Shown piece by piece: positions 45,723-54,498 of a stretch of DNA of 64,000 nucleotides. Source of the stretch: Planctomycetaceae bacterium (lineage in GTDB: Bacteria; Planctomycetota; Planctomycetia; Pirellulales; PALSA-1355); assembly GCA_003153375.1 (NCBI GenBank), contig PLYM01000202.1, positions 62,001-126,000 on the forward strand, read 5' to 3'. The notes below the pieces were generated by a model. That model was given only the letters and a program-made list of their open reading frames with translations, was not told where the DNA came from and searched no databases. How positions within the stretch are numbered: the stretch's first letter is position 1; every line of letters begins with the position of its first letter. Position numbers and translations under genes: made by a program.

Positions 45723-46748
45723 TCAGGCAGCCAGCCACCGCGTGTACCGCGACTGGCTCAACGACCAGGCCAGCGACGTGCTGCCGACGACGGCCACCAG
45801 GAAGACCGCGACGTCGACCGATGCACTGGGGCCCGCGCCCAATTTGGCCAGCACCGATTCGGCAGTCTTGATGAACAGCAAGTGCGACAGATAAATGCCA
45901 TAGGCAAGCGGTCCGAAGCGACCGACCGCTTGCAACAAGCGGTTGCTCCAGGGCGCCAAGGCCACGACCGTGCAGCCGATTCCCGCCGTGGTCTCGGCCA
46001 TCGTGTTGCGGCCGAAATGCCACAACCAGGCCAGCCCCGCGGCCATCGTCAGCAGCCCCAGCACGCCGGCCTCGGTCGTCTCGAGCAGTTTGGCCGGACA
46101 GCGATGCACGACCACGCTCAAGGCCACGCCCCAAAACACGGCCGGCATCGCCTGGTAAATGAGCGACAACTGCGGACCCTGAAACCAGGGACCCTGCGGC
46201 CACAGCGCGATGCCTTCGCCCAGCACCAGGCAGCCAAATCCCACCAGCCACTCGAGCACGGGCCGCTCAATGACTGCTTGCCCCAACTTGAACACGCCCA
46301 GGCTGACGACCAGGATGAAGGGCATGAACCACAAGTGATAGAACGAGCCGGTCCAGAGAAATTCCCAGCCCGGAAAATCGTTCGGCTGATCGGGCAGGGC
46401 CACGCCCTTGGCCGCCTTGAACGCCAGGTAAATCGCGCTCCACGCCAAAAACGGCAAATAGATGCGCGTGAATCGCGACCAGGCATAGCTGCCGAAATCG
46501 CGATCCGGTTTAGCGATCAGCCCCTGCCAGACGAAGAACACCGTGGCGGCCACGAAGAACGGCACCGCGAAACGGCCCAAGACCGTCGAGCCCGCCAATT
46601 CGGCCGATCGAGGCGTGTGCAGCCAGATGATGCTATAGGCCGCCAGCAAACGAGTGACGTCGAACATCGTGCGCCGCGAAGCGGTTGCGCGCGGCGCCCG
46701 CACTTCGGGCATGGCATCCATCGGTCCGGGCAAAACGGCTGTGCTCAT
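45723..46748 (-). CDS. Acyltransferase 3 family membrane protein
   Basis: A 341-residue protein with about ten membrane helices, of the OafA/NodX-type acyltransferase family. The conserved His/Arg region lies in DVTRLLAAYSIIWLHTPRSAE, followed by AVPFFVAATVFF and SRFTRIYLPFLAWSAIYLAF. These enzymes O-acetylate or acylate sugars of surface polysaccharides using acyl-CoA from the cytosol. It follows the O-antigen ligase gene by 34 bases on the same strand, so both probably act in surface glycan modification. GAGCGA precedes the ATG. Confidence 0.9.
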   Translation of the reverse strand: MSTAVLPGPMDAMPEVRAPRATASRRTMFDVTRLLAAYSIIWLHTPRSAELAGSTVLGRFAVPFFVAATVFFVWQGLIAKPDRDFGSYAWSRFTRIYLPFLAWSAIYLAFKAAKGVALPDQPNDFPGWEFLWTGSFYHLWFMPFILVVSLGVFKLGQAVIERPVLEWLVGFGCLVLGEGIALWPQGPWFQGPQLSLIYQAMPAVFWGVALSVVVHRCPAKLLETTEAGVLGLLTMAAGLAWLWHFGRNTMAETTAGIGCTVVALAPWSNRLLQAVGRFGPLAYGIYLSHLLFIKTAESVLAKLGAGPSASVDVAVFLVAVVGSTSLAWSLSQSRYTRWLAA

Positions 46749-46782
46749 GATCGATTCGCTCGCATTGTTTAATGTGCACTGC

Positions 46783-48183
46783 TTAGTGCGCTGCCAACGC
46801 CAATTCGCCTTCGGGCTCCCAAACCCGCAATGGCCGCGGCGCGTCGGCCGCAGCCAGCCAGGGGGTGAGACTGAACACTGCGCCGGCCAGAAAAAACAAA
46901 ATCATGTTGACCATGGGAATGATCGACATGTCCTGGAACATCGCGTTGGGCAGATAGACGCCCTCGCAGGCCAGGAACAGCAGACCCATCTGCCGCACCC
47001 AATCGGGCGCCCGGGGGCTGGTCCAAAGCTGCCAGGCGATCCGCGTCCACGAGAACATCAATGCCGTGAACAGTCCCATGCCGATCAAGCCGGTTTCCGT
47101 GAGCAGCGACAGCCAGACGTTGTGCTGCCGATAGGGCCGCGCCTTTTCCAGCGGCAGGTCGCTGGTGCGATCGTCCAGATAGGCCGGGCTCTCTTCGATG
47201 TACTGTCCATAGCCGCAGCCCAGCAGCGGCCGATCCAAAAACATGTTCCAGGCAACCACCAACAGAATGGGCCGCAGCCTGGCCGACTCGGCGGTGTCTT
47301 CCACGCTGACATACTTGTCGCGCTTGAAGGCCACGAGGTGTTCCCAGCCGCCCGCCACGATCGCCAGCGAGACCAGCATCGCGCCGCCGACGACCGGCAA
47401 CCGCCAGCCGCGCGGAGTCGTTAGCGCCACCACGACCAGCAGGCCCAAACCCGCGCCCAGCCAGGCGCTGCGAGTGAATGTGCTGTAGACGCCATAGGCA
47501 AAGACAGGCAGGCTCGCCAGCAATAGCAGCTTGCCGCGGCGACGCAACTGGGGCCACCACATCAAGGCAGCGCACATGCCCAGGCCCAACACCATGCCGT
47601 TGGCTGCAGGATTCAAAAACGGTCCGCGGCCCCGGCCCAAAAACTCAGAATACTCCGGCGAGGCAATGTACTTGGGATAAACGAGCGACCAGACTTGGTG
47701 CGTCTCGGCCATGGCCGTGATGCTCAAGTAGACGGCGAACAAGCCCAGCGACGCAAACAGGCAGCCGGCGCCCTGGGCGGTCCACCGCGTCTGCCGCATC
47801 ACCCAATACATCGCGGCCGGCAGGAAATAGAAGAAGATCAACTGCGACGCCGGCAGCCAATTGCGATAGCGATAGTCGTGCGTCAGCGTGCTCACGGTCA
47901 ACACGATCAGAAACGCCACCAGCAGATAATCCGTCTTGGTCGCCGGCTTGGGATCGGTCAGTCCCCAGCGACGATAGACGACGCACTGCGCCAGGAGCAC
48001 CACCAGCAACATCCGATCGAGTGTCAGCGGCACGGGCCCCGCCGGCAGGTTAAAAAACGGATGCCCCAGGCAACTGCCCGCCAACAACACCAGCAGCGCC
48101 GTCGCCACCAATCCGCCGCGCACACAAATCACGGTGGCCCAGCACAGCCCTGCCAACGCGCCGATCGCCAGCAAGAATTCCAC
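46783..48183 (-). CDS. O-antigen ligase family membrane protein
   Basis: A 466-residue membrane protein with about 11-12 helices of the WaaL/Wzy family. The family domain contains the periplasmic-loop block RPLLGCGYGQYIEES and the conserved RQHNVWLSLLTETGLIGMGL. Such enzymes transfer or polymerise undecaprenyl-linked glycans at the periplasmic face. It is encoded with the acyltransferase gene, suggesting a surface glycan locus, but no glycosyltransferases or sugar-nucleotide genes are adjacent. The start is GTG at 48183. Confidence 0.88.
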   Translation of the reverse strand: MEFLLAIGALAGLCWATVICVRGGLVATALLVLLAGSCLGHPFFNLPAGPVPLTLDRMLLVVLLAQCVVYRRWGLTDPKPATKTDYLLVAFLIVLTVSTLTHDYRYRNWLPASQLIFFYFLPAAMYWVMRQTRWTAQGAGCLFASLGLFAVYLSITAMAETHQVWSLVYPKYIASPEYSEFLGRGRGPFLNPAANGMVLGLGMCAALMWWPQLRRRGKLLLLASLPVFAYGVYSTFTRSAWLGAGLGLLVVVALTTPRGWRLPVVGGAMLVSLAIVAGGWEHLVAFKRDKYVSVEDTAESARLRPILLVVAWNMFLDRPLLGCGYGQYIEESPAYLDDRTSDLPLEKARPYRQHNVWLSLLTETGLIGMGLFTALMFSWTRIAWQLWTSPRAPDWVRQMGLLFLACEGVYLPNAMFQDMSIIPMVNMILFFLAGAVFSLTPWLAAADAPRPLRVWEPEGELALAAH

Positions 48184-48284
48184 GGGCTTGATCTCTCGGA
48201 AGGCGGGGCTTGTTATGGGGTGGGAGTCGACGAGCGCACGCAGCGGCGTTCACTGCAAACATAGGCCACCGGGCCGCTTAGTGG

Positions 48285-48365
48285 GTGCCACTGCTGACTT
48301 GTCCAGCAGTGCGCGTGGCATCCTGCTGTGGCGTCTATCACTGCTGGACAAGCCAGCAGCGGCAC
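48285..48365. repeat. Nested inverted repeat of CACTGCTGGACAAG type
   Basis: A 27-base arm at 48285-48311 (GTGCCACTGCTGACTTG...) is the inverse of another at 48339-48365 with 25 of 27 positions matching, separated by 27 bases. Each arm is also partly self-complementary: CACTGCTG against CAGCAGTG around a 7-9 base centre. The element lies in the 306-base gap between the O-antigen ligase and SMP-30 genes. It resembles intergenic repeats I know from planctomycete genomes and may be a REP/MITE-like element. The rest of the gap holds nothing else recognisable. Confidence 0.65.
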
Positions 48366-48489
48366 ACAGGATGGTAGCGCCGACTTTGACGATTATCCGG
48401 CATTCGGCCCAGCAACTTGCGGTGGAGCGCAGCCGGGCACACAATATCGTCGCATCTGGCTAGCACCCTGAACCGTCGTGAGGCGATCC

Positions 48490-49515
48490 ATGAAATTAAA
48501 GCGGCTCTTGATTGTTTTGCTCGCGATGGCGGTTGGAGCTGACGCAGGCGCGGCCGAACCAGCGGTGATCGGCAACTTTCGTCCGACGGCGCAGGACAAG
48601 ATCGTTCCCGCCGACGCCAAGATCGAGATGCTGTGGAACGAGGGCGAGTTCACTGAAGGCCCGGTGGCCGCGGCCGATGGCGCGATCCTGTTTTCCGACA
48701 TCGGCAATCGCATCCTGCGGTTCGATCCGCGCACCGACAAGACCACGGTGTTTCGTTCGCCGAGCGGAAAGTCCAACGGGCTCAAGTTCGACCCGCAGGG
48801 CAACCTCGTGGCTTGCGAAGGCGCGGCGCCGGGGGGCAATCGACGCATCTCGATCACCGACAGCAAGGGCAACACGCGCACGCTGGCCGATCGCTTTGAA
48901 GGCCACCGCTTCAACAGCCCTAACGATCTGGCGATCAATGGCGGTGGCAGTATCTATTTCACCGACCCTCGCTACGTCGGCGACGAGCCGCGCGAGTTGG
49001 ATTTCGAAGGCGTGTTTCTCGTCGAGCCCGACGGCTCGGTGCGCGTGGCCACGCGCGACGTGCAAAAGCCCAACGGCATCATCGTCACGCCCGACGAAGG
49101 GACCGTGTATGTCGCCGATAACAACAACAAGTCCGACGGCAACCATCACCTGCTAGCCTTCACCGTGCAAAACGACGGCACCCTGGGCCAGAAGCGGTTA
49201 CTCTTCGATTTCGGTTCCGGCCATCGCGGCATCGACGGCATGACGCTCGACACCAAGGGCAACATCTATGCCACGGCCGGCGGCGGCGCCGAGGGGGGCA
49301 TCTATGTCTTCGGCCCCCGCGGCGAAAACCTGGCCTTCATCGCCACGCCGGGCGATCCGAGCAATTGCGTCTTCGGCATCGGCTCGGAAGCGTCGACCCT
49401 CTACATCACCGCCGCGGGCCCAAAAACCGCCGAGGCCGAGAAACCGCGCTACGCGCTCTATCGCATCCGCCTCAAGACGCCCGGCTATCACGTCTTTCCG
49501 CCGACAGGCAAGTAA
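48490..49515 (+). CDS. Exported SMP-30/gluconolactonase family protein
   Basis: A 341-residue six-bladed beta-propeller with a signal peptide (LKRLLIVLLAMAVGADAGAA). Family marks are the N-terminal metal Glu in EFTEGPVAAADGAILFSD, then NGLKFDPQGNLVACEG, the ligand block NSPNDLAINGGGSIYFTDPR and PNGIIVTPDEGTVYVAD. The Glu, Asn and Asp residues should bind one divalent metal. Substrates are sugar lactones such as glucono-1,5-lactone. GAGGCGATCC precedes the ATG at 48490. It converges on the sulfatase gene, with only eight bases between stops. Confidence 0.93.
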   Translation: MKLKRLLIVLLAMAVGADAGAAEPAVIGNFRPTAQDKIVPADAKIEMLWNEGEFTEGPVAAADGAILFSDIGNRILRFDPRTDKTTVFRSPSGKSNGLKFDPQGNLVACEGAAPGGNRRISITDSKGNTRTLADRFEGHRFNSPNDLAINGGGSIYFTDPRYVGDEPRELDFEGVFLVEPDGSVRVATRDVQKPNGIIVTPDEGTVYVADNNNKSDGNHHLLAFTVQNDGTLGQKRLLFDFGSGHRGIDGMTLDTKGNIYATAGGGAEGGIYVFGPRGENLAFIATPGDPSNCVFGIGSEASTLYITAAGPKTAEAEKPRYALYRIRLKTPGYHVFPPTGK

Positions 49516-49523
49516 CGCCTGGC

Positions 49524-51377
49524 TCATTTCGCGTCGCTGGGCATCAACCGCACCTGGCGCAAATCCATCACGGCCGCGCCGGGCTTGCTGCGCGGCTTGA
49601 CGCTGAGCGTATGCCGCCCGGCCTGCGCCAGTTTGACCGTGCCGATCCGGCGAGCGATGAAATCCTGAAAGCCGCCGGTCTCCTGCACCCTCGCGGTCGC
49701 GGTCTGGTCGCCGATGCTGAACTCGACCTGGCTGCCGCCGCTGCCGGGACCGCAGCCTTGCAGGATCTCGATCTCAAACGTGCCCGGCCGGCTGACGTCG
49801 AAATCCCAGCTCGCCCAATCGTCCTGGCGAACCCAAAAGCCGAGCGTGTTCTTGTGCGGCAGCGGTTCGTAGCGCAGCATCACGCCGTGAACGTCGGCCG
49901 TGCGGGCCGGCAATGTGATCGTGCCGTTGTCGTCCTGGGCGTCCGGTCGAAAATCGGGATTCACCGCCGGCATGTGGGCATCGACCGCTTTCCGCCAGGC
50001 GGCCAGCTTCGCGGCCAATTCCTCGGCCCGCTGGGGCTCGCGATCGATGAGGTTCGTGCTCTCGCCCGTATCTCGGGTGATGTTGTACAACTCGCGGCGG
50101 CCTTGTTCGTAAAACTCGATGAGCTTGAAATCGCCTTGGCGAATCGCTCCGCCGGGCTTGCCGCCTTGGGGCGAATAGTGCGGATAGTGCCAATAGAGCG
50201 CATCGCGCTGGAACGCGCCCGGCAGCTGCAAGAGGGGCACCACGCTGACGCCGTCGACCTTTTGCGTGAGCGGAAGCTCGCAGATTTCGGCCAGGGTCGG
50301 CAGCAGATCGACGCTGCTGACCGGCGTGGCGCACGTCGACCCCGATACGATGGTGCTCGGCCAGCGCACCAAGAGCGGGATGCGAATACCCCCTTCGTAC
50401 AACCAGCCTTTTCCTTCGCGCAGCGGGCCGTTGTACGTGGCCGGCGTGTTGGGGCTCTCGGCCGTGGCCAATCCGCCGTTGTCGGAGCTGAAAACGACGA
50501 TTGTGTTGTCCGCCAATCCCAGCTTGTCGAGCTGCGCGAGCACCCGGCCCACACTTTCGTCCAAGTTTTCGATCATCGCCGCATAGATCGGATTGCGCTG
50601 CAAGCCCGAGGGCTTCTCGGCCGAGGTGTATTTGGCCACCAGATCGGGCTTGCCCATGATCGGCGTGTGGACGGCGTAGTGCGGCAGATACAGGAAGAAC
50701 GGCTGCTCGCGATGCGCGGCGATGAATCGTTCGGCCTCGCTCGTCAGTCGATCGGCCAGATACTCGCCCGGCGGCGCCTCTTCGAGCCCCGGCAGTTTGC
50801 GCCCCTCGAGCAGGTAGGGCGCGAAATGGCTCGACACCGAGCCGGCGGCGATGCCCCCTTTCGCCACATCAAATCCTTGCCGCGTCGGCTCAAACCGCTC
50901 GCCGCCGAGATGCCACTTGCCAATCGCGGCCGTGGCATAGCCGGCCGAACGGAGCATCTCGGCCACGGTCGTCTGCTCGAGCGGCAACTGCTGCAAGAAT
51001 TCGAGCCGCAACATTTTGTGCTCGGGCGAGCTCTTCTGACCGGGGATGTAGTCGGTCAGGTGCAGCCGCGCCGGATACTGCCCCGTCAACAGCGCGGCGC
51101 GCGTCGGCGAACAGACCGGGCAGGCCGCATAAGCTTGCGTGAATCGCATGCCCTCGGCGGCCAGCTTGTCGAGGTTCGGCGTGCGATAGAACTTGCTGCC
51201 ATAGCACCCCAAGTCGGCCCAGCCCAGGTCGTCGATCAGGATCACGACGATATTCGGTCGCGTCGCCGTCGCGGCGGCGTCGACCTGCCCAACGACACCG
51301 AACACGATCAGCAAGCCGGCACTTGCCCCGGCCGCCAGCATGACAATTCGTCGAGATTCTCGTTGCGCAAAGTCCAT
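49524..51377 (-). CDS. Exported sulfatase with extra C-terminal beta domain
   Basis: A 617-residue type I sulfatase. It has a signal peptide, then the metal-binding start NIVVILIDDLGWADLGCYG and the formylglycine motif CSPTR in CPVCSPTRAALLTGQYPAR, whose Cys must be oxidised by a maturation enzyme (not in this window). Other family blocks are SSDNGG and KLIEFYEQGRRELYNI. After about residue 470 an additional beta-rich domain of about 140 residues follows (FEIEILQGCGPGSGGSQVEF), perhaps for carbohydrate binding. Such enzymes remove sulfate from algal polysaccharides. ATG 51377 with AGGTG upstream is preferred to the GTG nine bases before. Confidence 0.95.
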   Translation of the reverse strand: MDFAQRESRRIVMLAAGASAGLLIVFGVVGQVDAAATATRPNIVVILIDDLGWADLGCYGSKFYRTPNLDKLAAEGMRFTQAYAACPVCSPTRAALLTGQYPARLHLTDYIPGQKSSPEHKMLRLEFLQQLPLEQTTVAEMLRSAGYATAAIGKWHLGGERFEPTRQGFDVAKGGIAAGSVSSHFAPYLLEGRKLPGLEEAPPGEYLADRLTSEAERFIAAHREQPFFLYLPHYAVHTPIMGKPDLVAKYTSAEKPSGLQRNPIYAAMIENLDESVGRVLAQLDKLGLADNTIVVFSSDNGGLATAESPNTPATYNGPLREGKGWLYEGGIRIPLLVRWPSTIVSGSTCATPVSSVDLLPTLAEICELPLTQKVDGVSVVPLLQLPGAFQRDALYWHYPHYSPQGGKPGGAIRQGDFKLIEFYEQGRRELYNITRDTGESTNLIDREPQRAEELAAKLAAWRKAVDAHMPAVNPDFRPDAQDDNGTITLPARTADVHGVMLRYEPLPHKNTLGFWVRQDDWASWDFDVSRPGTFEIEILQGCGPGSGGSQVEFSIGDQTATARVQETGGFQDFIARRIGTVKLAQAGRHTLSVKPRSKPGAAVMDLRQVRLMPSDAK

Positions 51378-51551
51378 GACTGGCACCTGTGTTCGCGAAC
51401 AAAACGGCCCGCTGACAGCGTCAGTCTAACCCAAGCTCCACGGAGTTTGCAGCGAATATTTTCTCCCTCGCAGATGTCGCACCGTCACTCCGTTCCCGCG
51501 GAATCTGCTAGATTGACAGAGCACGGAGGTCGGAACTTGGGAGGCACCAAT

Positions 51552-53240
51552 ATGGCTGGCTGGCGCGCGACCGACTTGCCGCACCCATCGTGGCGACTGA
51601 GCTATTGGGCAGCCGCGATTCTTCTGATCGCCTGCCCACTGTCGCTGCTCGCCGAAGAAGCGGCTGCCCCTTCCCCCGCAAAGCCGCTCGGTCCGCTGGT
51701 ACGCGATCAGGCTGCCATTCCCTCCGATACGACGCTGGCAATTTTCGTGCGCCCTGCCGAACTGGCCCAAGCCAAGATCGCCCAACCCATCGTGGCCGCG
51801 TTTGAGCAGGTGCTCGAGCCGGCCGCCTTGGGCCTGAAAGTCAGCGAACTGGAGCAAGTCAAAATCGTCGTGGTCGGCGGGTTCAATGAACCCGGCAACG
51901 ACACGATCAGCCTCTACATCCTCCTGCGCAGCCGCCAGCCGCACGACTGGAAGAAAGTTTGCGCCAAACTGCTCGACGCCAACGAGCAAGCCGAGATGGA
52001 TGGACACGCGTATTTCAAGGCGCCCAACGCCGACGACGGTCTCACCAATTTCTGGTGTCCCGACGCCCGCACCGTCATCCTGGGCACTCCCTCGGGCATC
52101 GCGCTGACCTTCACCACGCCCGATCCCAACGATCGACCCGCCTGGGCCGATCGCTGGAAGCTCGCGGTCGAAAGCCCGTTGGCCGTGATGATGGGCATGC
52201 AATTCTTCAAGGCCTTCGACTCGATCACGATCACGGGCGATTTCGAACAGCGGCTCGAAGACGAGTACGCCGCGTTGACTGACGATGGTGAGTATGCCGT
52301 GGCTCAAGGCGACGTCACCGAACATGGCTTTGCCCTCACGGCCGACGCCGTCTGCCGTTCGGCCGAAGGAGCCAAGCGCGTCGCGGCCGCGTTGCAAAAA
52401 CTGCTCGACCAGTTCGTCGGTCGCATCGCCCCGCCTCGAGCGCTCGACGAACCCGCGGACGACCATGGACTGAGCGAACAAATGCCCAAGCTGGTCGAGG
52501 CCACCACGATCTCCCACCAAGGGTCGCTAGTCCACGTCGAATCGATGCTCTCGGGTGAGCTGCTGGCCGTCATCGGCGAGTCGATCGAAGCGGCCGTGGC
52601 CACCGGCGCGCAGCAGCGCGCGACCCAAAAGAAAATGGAGCAACTGGCCGCCGCGCTCAACAAGTATCACGAGGCCCACGGCCATTATCCGGCGCCGTCG
52701 ATCATGGGGACCGACGGCCGCACGCCGCACAGTTGGCGCGTCTCGATCCTGCCTTATCTCGAAGGGGGCGCCGAGCTGTCGGGCCGCTATCGCATGGACG
52801 AGCCCTGGGATAGCGATCACAACCGGCAAGTCATGCTCGATGGGGCCAGCCTGTTTGCCGTGCCCTCGGAGACGGCCGATGACGATCCGCCCACCTGCGG
52901 ATACTTTCTCATCGTCGGCAAGGGCACGCTGTTCGACGGCGACAGCGAGGCCACGCGCGCCAGCGTCACCGATCCGGCCGCCGCGACGATCCTGCTGGTC
53001 GAAGCTCGCCGGCCGACGCCCTGGAGCAAGCCCGAGGATATCGAGTACGACCCCCAATCTCCGCTCCCCACCCTGGGCGGAAATTTCCCCTCGCAGTTTG
53101 CCGCGGCGTTTGTCGATGGCACCGTGCGGATGCTGCCCGCCGAAGGCGATGAAGCCGAGCTGCGGGCCATGTTCTCCAAAGCCGCCGGCGACGGAGCCGC
53201 TCAGCCGGCCGCCGCCGAAGCCGTTCCGGACGCGGAGTAG
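51552..53240 (+). CDS. Exported DUF1559-type protein with extra N-terminal domain
   Basis: A 562-residue protein with a signal peptide (SYWAAAILLIACPLSLLAE). Residues about 50-340 form an alpha/beta domain of unknown type (DTTLAIFVRPAELAQAKIAQ); the C-terminal part is a DUF1559-like domain, with LNKYHEAHGHYPAPS, HSWRVSILPYLEGG, YRMDEPWDSDHNRQ and ILLVEARRPTPWSKPED. DUF1559 proteins are abundant in planctomycetes, usually with an N-terminal pilin-like methylation helix; here this helix is not visible and a different domain stands in its place. GGGAGG lies before the ATG. Function is unknown. Confidence 0.85.
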   Translation: MAGWRATDLPHPSWRLSYWAAAILLIACPLSLLAEEAAAPSPAKPLGPLVRDQAAIPSDTTLAIFVRPAELAQAKIAQPIVAAFEQVLEPAALGLKVSELEQVKIVVVGGFNEPGNDTISLYILLRSRQPHDWKKVCAKLLDANEQAEMDGHAYFKAPNADDGLTNFWCPDARTVILGTPSGIALTFTTPDPNDRPAWADRWKLAVESPLAVMMGMQFFKAFDSITITGDFEQRLEDEYAALTDDGEYAVAQGDVTEHGFALTADAVCRSAEGAKRVAAALQKLLDQFVGRIAPPRALDEPADDHGLSEQMPKLVEATTISHQGSLVHVESMLSGELLAVIGESIEAAVATGAQQRATQKKMEQLAAALNKYHEAHGHYPAPSIMGTDGRTPHSWRVSILPYLEGGAELSGRYRMDEPWDSDHNRQVMLDGASLFAVPSETADDDPPTCGYFLIVGKGTLFDGDSEATRASVTDPAAATILLVEARRPTPWSKPEDIEYDPQSPLPTLGGNFPSQFAAAFVDGTVRMLPAEGDEAELRAMFSKAAGDGAAQPAAAEAVPDAE

Positions 53241-53255
53241 ACGCTCTCGGCGATC

Positions 53256-53277
53256 GAGCCTTAGGACGGCAAGGCTC
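53256..53277. terminator. Possible bidirectional hairpin between convergent genes
   Basis: GAGCCTT at 53256-53262 and AAGGCTC at 53271-53277 form a perfect 7-base stem with an 8-base loop in the 35-base gap between two convergent stop codons. No T-run follows on either side, so factor-independent termination is not certain. Confidence 0.35.
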
Positions 53278-54367
53278 AGGCCGACAGATGCGGAATGTGG
53301 TGCCGCGTCAGTGTCGAGCGGTCACCAATCCACTGCGTGGGCGGACTGGCGAAAAATGTCGCCAGCATGTTCAGCCGCGCGGCATAGACGCTGCGCCGAT
53401 CGGCAAAAGCCAGCCACGATGCCTCGCTGCAATCGGTCGCGAAGCCGGCGTCGTTCAATCGCTGGCAGGCGGTTTCGAACTCCGACCGCTCGATGCCCGG
53501 TTGTCCGCGCTGGGCCTCAAACACGACCCGCGGCATGCGCAACTGCGTCAGATCGATCAGCGCATGGCAGCCGACCGAGTACATCATCGCGGCGGCGGCC
53601 CTGGCCTGACGCATGGGTCCCTGATCGCCGGCTGGCTCGCGCACGCTGGCGGTGCCCAGCAGCGTGGCCGCATCGAGCACCGCCCCCAGGGCACTGACCC
53701 ACGATTGGCCGTCGTGAGACGAGCGGAAGAACGGCAGCAGCGGAAAGGCCAGGTGGCTGTCGAGCATTTCGGCGGTCCAGATTTCGTAGCGGGCGAACAG
53801 CGGCGCTAACTCGTCGAGGACGTCATGCCGGGCAAAGGTTTCCAACAGCATCACGCCCGACGGCGGCACGCCAGCCCGCGCATCGAGCAGCAGCACCAGC
53901 ACCTCGCGACGTGCGAATGACGCGTACAAATTGAACACCAGCGAGATCACCAGTGCCACCACGGCCAGTCCCGAGGCTCCGGCCACGAGCGCCACGATGC
54001 GGGCCGATGGCCCCACCGGAATGACGTCGGCAAAACCGAGGGTGAACAGCGACGTGCCGGCCAGGTAGAAAGACGTCTGATAGCCGATCGAGCGGGGCGC
54101 AATTTGCTCTTCCAAGGCGTGCAACATCAGGCCGAAGCCGAAGATCAGCGCCAAGACCCAAGTCACGAGCAGCACCACGATGGTCATGGGCGCGAACGTG
54201 GCCAAAAAGTCCTCGCGCCGCCAGGCCGGTTGCAGCCGCAGCCCAATCCGCCGCCAGACCGGCCAGGCGAGAATCGTCACCAATGGGGCCATGCGAAAGC
54301 GGCGGCCGGTCTTGCGCGGCACGACCACCGTCTCGAAGACGTCATACAAGACAATCGCAACCAGCAC
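53276..54367 (-). CDS. Ion-channel family membrane protein (two-helix potassium-channel-like)
   Basis: A protein of at least 363 residues. It has a first helix (LVAIVLYDVFETVVVP), two further helices with a pore-like segment SLFTLGFADVIPVG (selectivity-filter-like TLGFAD), and a large cytosolic helical C-terminus of about 200 residues. This fits two-pore-type ion channels, but the filter is not the exact TVGYGD, so K+ selectivity is uncertain. The GTG start at 54367 truncates the first helix. The frame continues 15 codons upstream to a stop (FVFELLCGIVLV...), where no ATG, GTG or TTG exists; ATT at 54397 follows GGAG by eight bases and may be the true start. Confidence 0.75.
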   Translation of the reverse strand: MLVAIVLYDVFETVVVPRKTGRRFRMAPLVTILAWPVWRRIGLRLQPAWRREDFLATFAPMTIVVLLVTWVLALIFGFGLMLHALEEQIAPRSIGYQTSFYLAGTSLFTLGFADVIPVGPSARIVALVAGASGLAVVALVISLVFNLYASFARREVLVLLLDARAGVPPSGVMLLETFARHDVLDELAPLFARYEIWTAEMLDSHLAFPLLPFFRSSHDGQSWVSALGAVLDAATLLGTASVREPAGDQGPMRQARAAAAMMYSVGCHALIDLTQLRMPRVVFEAQRGQPGIERSEFETACQRLNDAGFATDCSEASWLAFADRRSVYAARLNMLATFFASPPTQWIGDRSTLTRHHIPHLSA

Positions 54368-54498
54368 GATCCCGCACAGCAGCTCGAAGACGAAAATGGC
54401 GCGTTCTCCTCATGGAAGTCCCCACCGAGCCGCGCTCGGCAACGCCGCCGTTTTACCACGAATGGGCCGGGACGTGCAGCCGCCCGGTCAAGCCCGCG

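Noticed and set aside
49365-51551. Plus-strand frame joining upstream to the DUF1559-type protein
   Set aside because: This part is antisense to the sulfatase. The real gene starts at ATG 51552 with a ribosome-binding site and signal peptide.
53256-53277. A definite rho-independent terminator
   Set aside because: The stem is perfect but no T-run follows on either strand.
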